Shown: in pieces, positions 5,272-8,838 of the stretch
Layout of the letters: every line of letters starts with the position of its first letter
How positions within the stretch are numbered: the stretch's first letter is position 1
DNA from: an uncultured Candidatus Melainabacteria bacterium
Lineage (GTDB): Bacteria; Cyanobacteriota; Vampirovibrionia; Gastranaerophilales; Gastranaerophilaceae
Direction of reading: 5' to 3'
NCBI GenBank assembly: GCA_934693235.1
Contig: CAKUUY010000036.1
Location: 1 to 8,838, forward strand
Length of the DNA stretch: 8,838 nt
The notes under the pieces: model-generated
Told to the model about the DNA's origin: nothing
The model's database searches: none
Seen by the model: only the letters and a program-made list of their open reading frames with translations
Program-made: the position numbers and the translations under genes

Positions 5272-5299
5272 TATTTTGTAAAAGATTTATAATATAAAT
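5265..5299 (+). promoter_or_regulatory. TPR-gene promoter placing the transcript start on the ATG
   Basis: TTTGCA (-35, 5265-5270), a 17-bp spacer and a perfect TATAAT (-10, 5288-5293) are followed by exactly 6 nt before the ATG at 5300. No Shine-Dalgarno is present. This is the same leaderless geometry as mtaB. Confidence 0.65.
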
Positions 5300-6229
5300 A
5301 TGTCAAAAATTGATAAAATTGAAGAATTACAAAATATATTGAAAGAGAATCAAACAAACTTTCAAGTACGCAGACAACTTGCAGTGCTTTTGCTTGATTT
5401 AGGATATTCGGAAGAAGCTAAACAGCACTTTTTGTATTTGTCCAAAATTTTTCCGGAAGATAGCGGAATTTTTTACAACCTCGGAATTACGTATGAAAAG
5501 CTAAAAGATTTAGATAAAGCAATTAAAGCTTATAACAAGGCCATAGAACTTGCTCCGAATGAAATTGATGCATATTACAACCTCGGACTTGTTTTTATTG
5601 ACAAAAAACTTTATGAAAAAGCTGTAGATTGCTTTGAAACAGTTTTGCAAAAAGACAACAATGACTCAAACGCATATTTTTCAATAGGGCTTTGCTATTT
5701 TAAAGAGGGAAAACTTGACGGTGCAAAATACTATTTTCAAAGAACAATTGAATTAAATGATGAAGATTTATATGCTCATTTTTACTTAGGAAATATTTTC
5801 AAAGAACAAGGTGACAATGAAAACGCACGAAAAAATTTCCACAGAGTCCTAAAAATTTCTCCAGACTACAGCTGGGCATATTTCAACCTTGCCTCAATTG
5901 ACTATGAAGAGGGAAATTTAAACGATGCGATCGCAAATCTTGAAAAAACTCTTGAATACAACCCTAAAGATATTGATGCGTACACTATTTATGCAAAAGT
6001 TCTTACAAAAATGCAAAATTTAGATAACGCTTCTACAATTATTAAACAAGCCCTGCAAAATTGCGGAGAAAACGGCAACTTGTATTACATATTAGCGCAA
6101 ATCAACAAACTTAGTCACCAAAATGATGAATATATTAAAAATATGGGACTTGCCCTAAAAAACAACTCAACGCTATCTGTTTCTCCCAAATTAGTAAAAA
6201 AAGAACTTGATAATTTTTCAAAAACTTAA
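5300..6229 (+). CDS. Tetratricopeptide-repeat (TPR) protein, 309 aa
   Basis: The protein is made almost wholly of tandem 34-35-residue TPR units from about residue 20 to 285. The repeat starts are visible as FYNLG (58), AYYNLG (91), AYFSIG (125), HFYLG (160), AYFNLA (193), AYTIYA (227) and LYYILA (261), each followed by the usual A-x-x-x-F/Y and P pattern. TPR superhelices bind peptides or partner proteins; there is no enzymatic domain, signal peptide or membrane segment, so it is probably a cytoplasmic scaffold. Its partner cannot be told from sequence. It is transcribed alone, divergent from the exported protein and convergent with the small membrane protein, whose stop codon overlaps its own by 4 bp (6226-6229). 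The expected mRNA is leaderless. Confidence 0.9.
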   Translation: MSKIDKIEELQNILKENQTNFQVRRQLAVLLLDLGYSEEAKQHFLYLSKIFPEDSGIFYNLGITYEKLKDLDKAIKAYNKAIELAPNEIDAYYNLGLVFIDKKLYEKAVDCFETVLQKDNNDSNAYFSIGLCYFKEGKLDGAKYYFQRTIELNDEDLYAHFYLGNIFKEQGDNENARKNFHRVLKISPDYSWAYFNLASIDYEEGNLNDAIANLEKTLEYNPKDIDAYTIYAKVLTKMQNLDNASTIIKQALQNCGENGNLYYILAQINKLSHQNDEYIKNMGLALKNNSTLSVSPKLVKKELDNFSKT

Positions 6230-6591
6230 ACGTTTTCATCTATTCCGGTCAAAAATACAACCGGAATTAGTCCCAATGACAAGCCAAAGAAATATAATAG
6301 GGGCACCGCAATTATTGTAAGCAAAATTGCTTTAAATGAGTTAAACAAACTCTTTGCTTGAATTATCAAAAATGCTAAAATTACCCCGTAAAAAATAGCC
6401 AAAACCGGAGCATATTTTATTGCTAAACTAGTTGCATCCTCAACAGTTTTGATTTCTGGATGAATAGCAGCAATAAAAATGCCACAAATGACTCCGGCAA
6501 TTACTGAACCTAAGATAGAATAAATGATATAAAACCCAAATATTTCAAATCCTGAACGTTTTACAGACAAATCAAATAAATTTTTAAACAT
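6226..6591 (-). CDS. Small integral membrane protein, 121 aa, unknown function
   Basis: About three hydrophobic stretches are visible: 16-43, 61-79 and 86-115 (the last long enough for one kinked or two short helices). A short cytoplasmic-type N-terminus (MFKNLFDLSVKRSG) precedes them. I do not recognise a family. The ribosome binding site AGGAGG (6600-6605) overlaps the recO stop codon and lies 8 nt before the ATG, so translation is probably coupled to recO. It is the last gene of the minus-strand set pilT-recO-this gene. The C-terminus ends in DENV, as does the unrelated protein at 170-1051. Its stop codon overlaps that of the convergent TPR gene. Confidence 0.8.
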   Translation of the reverse strand: MFKNLFDLSVKRSGFEIFGFYIIYSILGSVIAGVICGIFIAAIHPEIKTVEDATSLAIKYAPVLAIFYGVILAFLIIQAKSLFNSFKAILLTIIAVPLLYFFGLSLGLIPVVFLTGIDENV

Positions 6592-6599
6592 TTCTTTAA

Positions 6600-6605
6600 C
6601 CTCCT
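6600..6605 (-). promoter_or_regulatory. Ribosome binding site overlapping the recO stop codon
   Basis: On the minus strand AGGAGG includes the first two bases of the recO stop TAG (6606-6604) and is 8 nt from the next ATG. This arrangement favours translational coupling between recO and the small membrane protein. Confidence 0.7.
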
Positions 6606-7365
6606 ACTTGATTTCCTGCAAAATATCGGTCGAATTAAACTTTTTGGAAGAATGAACATTTATATACTCTTTCAAAAGATCAAAACATACACTGCACACC
6701 TTGTCATTAGCCTTTCTATCATATTCTGAGACTAAATCAAAATCATTATCTAGACAAGAATTCAAAAAATCTCGTAATTTATAATGCATTATATTGTGCA
6801 AATGATATTTTTCATTACACTCTGAACACAAAATTCCACCCATTTGAGATGAAAAATACATGTTTTCATCTTTTATCGGTTCGCCACAACAAAGACAGTT
6901 ATCTAATTCAACCCCCAAGCCAGAAATTTGCATCATCTTAAGTTGAAATTTTATAACTGAAATCATTATCTCCACGAAACTTTCAGCGTTAGAAATTTTA
7001 TCTAAAGCTTTATACAAAATTTCATAAATTTCTTTTGAACAAGGATCATCCTCAACACCAAAATTATTTACAACTTCTGTTATATACATAGAATAAAAGA
7101 TTTTATCCATATTTTGGCGTGTTTTATGAAAAGTATTTAGAGCCTCTGCTTGGCAAATTCGATCAAGATTTTTACCTTTATAAAGCATTAACTTATTTGC
7201 AACAAGCAAATCCATTCTTGCACCCAACTTACTCTTTGGCTTTTTTACTCCTTTTGCAACTCCTCTGATAAGCCCTTTATCCTTTGAATACATAACAATA
7301 ATTTTGTCTGCTTCACTCAAATTATAAGCTTTCAAATTAATTGCATCTGTTACAAAATTATTCAT
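6604..7365 (-). CDS. recO: DNA repair protein RecO
   Basis: RecO works with RecF and RecR to load RecA onto SSB-coated single-stranded gaps and can anneal complementary strands. The 253-residue length is typical. An N-terminal OB-fold covers about 1-80, with the family pattern ADKIIVMYSKDKGLIRGVAKGVKKPKSK cut here into ADKIIVMYSKDKG (19-31) and the basic GVAKGVKKPKSK (35-46) that contacts DNA. A helical domain follows, then a zinc finger with paired cysteines C157-x2-C160 and C180-x2-C183. A further C224-x2-C227 pair is present that I do not expect in every RecO. The gene follows the PilT-type gene by 51 bp without a clear promoter of its own and is coupled to the small membrane gene downstream. 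The ribosome binding site is weak (AGAG-like). Confidence 0.9.
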   Translation of the reverse strand: MNNFVTDAINLKAYNLSEADKIIVMYSKDKGLIRGVAKGVKKPKSKLGARMDLLVANKLMLYKGKNLDRICQAEALNTFHKTRQNMDKIFYSMYITEVVNNFGVEDDPCSKEIYEILYKALDKISNAESFVEIMISVIKFQLKMMQISGLGVELDNCLCCGEPIKDENMYFSSQMGGILCSECNEKYHLHNIMHYKLRDFLNSCLDNDFDLVSEYDRKANDKVCSVCFDLLKEYINVHSSKKFNSTDILQEIK

Positions 7366-7378
7366 TCAACTATCTCTT

Positions 7379-7393
7379 ACACAAAATTTGTGT
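7379..7393. repeat. Small inverted repeat between the pilT-like gene and recO
   Basis: ACACAAA and TTTGTGT are separated by a single base. It lies in the 51-bp gap of a presumed operon and lacks a T-tract, so it is not a clear terminator. It could be a processing or attenuation hairpin, or a chance palindrome in AT-rich DNA. Confidence 0.35.
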
Positions 7394-7416
7394 TTTATAT
7401 CTCCAATATTCTTAAT

Positions 7417-8532
7417 TTACATGCCGGACGGACCAAATGTTCCATGGAATACTCCTCTGAACATTTGCTGTAATTCGTTCTTGTTATCGGAATAAGCCAT
7501 TGCCACTTCTTCTGAAATCAAATCCTGTTCAAACAACCGGTATAATGACGTATTCATCGTAATCATGTTGTTAAACGAACCTTTTTTCACAAGTTCATAA
7601 ATTTCTTCTAACTTGTCTTTTTCTATAAAATCTTTAACCGTCGGAGTCACAACTAACACTTCACATGCCGGACACCTGCCTGCTCCGTTTGAAATAGGAA
7701 TAAGTTTTTGTGAAACCGTACCTCGTAAAATAGAAGCCAATTGAGCCCTTACGAAATCTCTATCTGATGGTTCAAACATGTTTACAATTCTGTTAACAGT
7801 TTGAATTGCATCATTTGTGTGAATAGTCGCAAATACAAGGTGACCTGTTTCTGCAGATTTAAGCGCAGCAGACACAGTCTCTTTATCTCTAATTTCACCG
7901 ATAAAAATAACATCCGGATCTTGTCTCAAAGCGTACTTAATACCCTCTGGGAACGATGGGGTATCAATTAAAACTTGTCTTTGAGAAACCAAAGATTTTT
8001 TATTTGTAAAAATAAATTCAACCGGATCTTCAATCGTAATAATATGTTTCGGATAATTTATATTAATATAATCAATCAAAGAAGCTATTGTTGTTGACTT
8101 ACCAGCTCCAGTAGGCCCCGTGATTAAAACAAGGCCATTATTAAGAGTTGCAAACTGTTCTATTGACTCAGGTAACATTAATTCCGCAACCTTTTTTATG
8201 CTATACGGAATTGTTCGGATTACAAGTGCACTTTTACCTAATTGGCGGCTAAGATTAACCCTAAATCTGGAAACACCATGAATTTCATACGCAAAATCCA
8301 AGTCAAACACAGAATTAACTTTGCCTTTAAAAGGTGTCGGAAGAAGAATGTCATAAGCTGTTAATATATCATCTTCTGTTAAAACAGGCATATCAACCTT
8401 TACAATCTTTCCATCGATTCTTACCGCCGGATGCTCATCTACCTGTAAATGCGCGTCAGAAGCTCCAACAGCAACTGTTTTTTTTAAGAAATCTATTATA
8501 TTAAATCTCGAATTTCTGTAATTCTCAGACAT
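7417..8532 (-). CDS. PilT-family type IV pilus retraction-type ATPase, 371 aa
   Basis: A hexameric secretion/twitching ATPase of the GspE/PilT superfamily, PilT branch by length (371 residues, no long N-terminal GspE domain). The N-terminal PAS-like domain contains ASDAHLQVDEHPAVRIDGK (24-42). The core has Walker A GPTGAGKST (139-147), an Asp box ITIEDPVEF (165-173), Walker B DPDVIFIGEIRD (205-216) and a His box HLVFATIHTNDA (231-242). All catalytic motifs are intact. The C-terminal AIRNLIRE motif that PilT needs for retraction is not recognisable; the aligned stretch reads TVKDFIEKDKL (298-308). A CPAC pair (287-290) replaces the usual residues after 'GR'. It may be a PilU- or PilT2-like variant, so no symbol is given. 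It heads the transcript with recO. Start fixed by AGAGGG 7 nt upstream. Confidence 0.85.
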   Translation of the reverse strand: MSENYRNSRFNIIDFLKKTVAVGASDAHLQVDEHPAVRIDGKIVKVDMPVLTEDDILTAYDILLPTPFKGKVNSVFDLDFAYEIHGVSRFRVNLSRQLGKSALVIRTIPYSIKKVAELMLPESIEQFATLNNGLVLITGPTGAGKSTTIASLIDYININYPKHIITIEDPVEFIFTNKKSLVSQRQVLIDTPSFPEGIKYALRQDPDVIFIGEIRDKETVSAALKSAETGHLVFATIHTNDAIQTVNRIVNMFEPSDRDFVRAQLASILRGTVSQKLIPISNGAGRCPACEVLVVTPTVKDFIEKDKLEEIYELVKKGSFNNMITMNTSLYRLFEQDLISEEVAMAYSDNKNELQQMFRGVFHGTFGPSGM

Positions 8533-8539
8533 GTTAATT

Positions 8540-8587
8540 CCCTCTAGCTATACCGAAAATTGTACCATATTTTAGCAATTGTGACAA
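8540..8587 (-). promoter_or_regulatory. Promoter and ribosome binding site of the pilT-like operon
   Basis: On the minus strand TTGTCA (-35, 8582-8587), a 17-bp spacer and TACAAT (-10, 8559-8564) precede AGAGGG (8540-8545), which is 7 nt from the ATG at 8532. This likely drives the pilT-like gene, recO and the small membrane gene. Confidence 0.65.
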
Positions 8588-8809
8588 TAAGAAACTTTAT
8601 GTAACAAAAACTTAACAAACAAACTCTACAAAAGCAATTCTTTAATAACAAAATACTTTATATAAGAGTAAGGGAAATCAAAATTTACAGATTGGAAAAA
8701 CTAATAATTGGATATTAAATATTAATCAAGTTCATCAAAGGTTTTGAATAAGATTAAAAAAAAGATTTATTTTATACTCTCTCTCTTAATATCCTCGTGT
8801 TTATTTAAT
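8588..8809. other. Noncoding AT-rich stretch, possible small-RNA source
   Basis: No open frame of useful length or ribosome binding site is seen on either strand. A weak plus-strand promoter candidate is TTCTTT (about 8637-8642), 17 bp, then TATAAG. It lies upstream of the terminator at 8810-8838, so a plus-strand noncoding transcript of roughly 160-170 nt is possible but unproven. Confidence 0.35.
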
Positions 8810-8838
8810 GTTGCTAAACTTCTTTTTAGCAACTTTTT
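8810..8838 (+). terminator. Intrinsic terminator on the plus strand at the right edge
   Basis: GTTGCTAAA (8810-8818) pairs perfectly with TTTAGCAAC (8825-8833) around a 6-nt loop, followed by five T's to the end of the window. The minus strand has no T-tract after the stem, so it acts rightward. No plus-strand gene lies between it and the pilT-like gene start. Confidence 0.7.

Noticed and set aside
170..6591. Identical DENV C-termini of the 170-1051 and 6226-6591 proteins
   Set aside because: Four residues shared by otherwise unrelated proteins is weak evidence; possible sorting or degradation tag but more likely coincidence.
1..8838. Search for a DGR reverse transcriptase, accessory protein or template repeat in this window
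   Set aside because: No frame encodes reverse-transcriptase motifs and no second copy of the 3721-3846 sequence was seen; the machinery must be elsewhere if it exists.

Overview
The window is AT-rich bacterial DNA with the standard genetic code. It has compact convergent gene pairs and a prepilin-like protein of the GFTLAEVLITLGIIG type. Together these suggest an uncultured gut-type bacterium, most plausibly of the Gastranaerophilales/Vampirovibrionia ('Melainabacteria') lineage. That placement is inferred from style and protein flavour; no rRNA or other taxonomic marker is present.

Layout from left to right: (1) the first 8 codons of a gene running off the left edge on the minus strand. (2) An unrecognised membrane protein (minus, 170-1051) with its own promoter and terminator. 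(3) Divergent from it, the tRNA methylthiotransferase mtaB (plus, 1179-2471), whose promoter places the transcript start on the start codon. (4) A 69-residue XRE-type repressor (minus, 2466-2675), tail to tail with mtaB and divergent from (5) a 360-residue prepilin-like protein (plus, 2764-3846). (6) About 680 bp of noncoding DNA with tandem, inverted and dispersed repeats. (7) An exported glycine-zipper protein (minus, 4530-5201) divergent from (8) a TPR protein (plus, 5300-6229). (9) A minus-strand set at 8532-6226: a PilT-family ATPase, recO and a small membrane protein. (10) A right-hand noncoding stretch with an orphan plus-strand terminator at the window edge.

The most striking locus is the prepilin-like gene. 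Its last 130 bp or so switch abruptly to about 67% GC (100 bases at 3721-3820), and most codons there end in C (NNC). This is the expected footprint of a diversity-generating retroelement (DGR) variable region copied from a template rich in AAC codons. The protein would be a pilus or pseudopilus subunit carrying a hypervariable C-type-lectin-like tip. No reverse transcriptase, accessory gene or template repeat lies in the window, so any DGR machinery must act from elsewhere. An XRE regulator with operator-like repeats sits divergently upstream, and a PilT-type ATPase about 3.6 kb away could drive pilus dynamics.

A second theme is promoter architecture. mtaB and the TPR gene both have a sigma-70 promoter with a 17-bp spacer and exactly 6 nt between the -10 box and the ATG, which predicts leaderless mRNAs. 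The TPR promoter also shares a palindromic -35 box with the divergent exported-protein gene.
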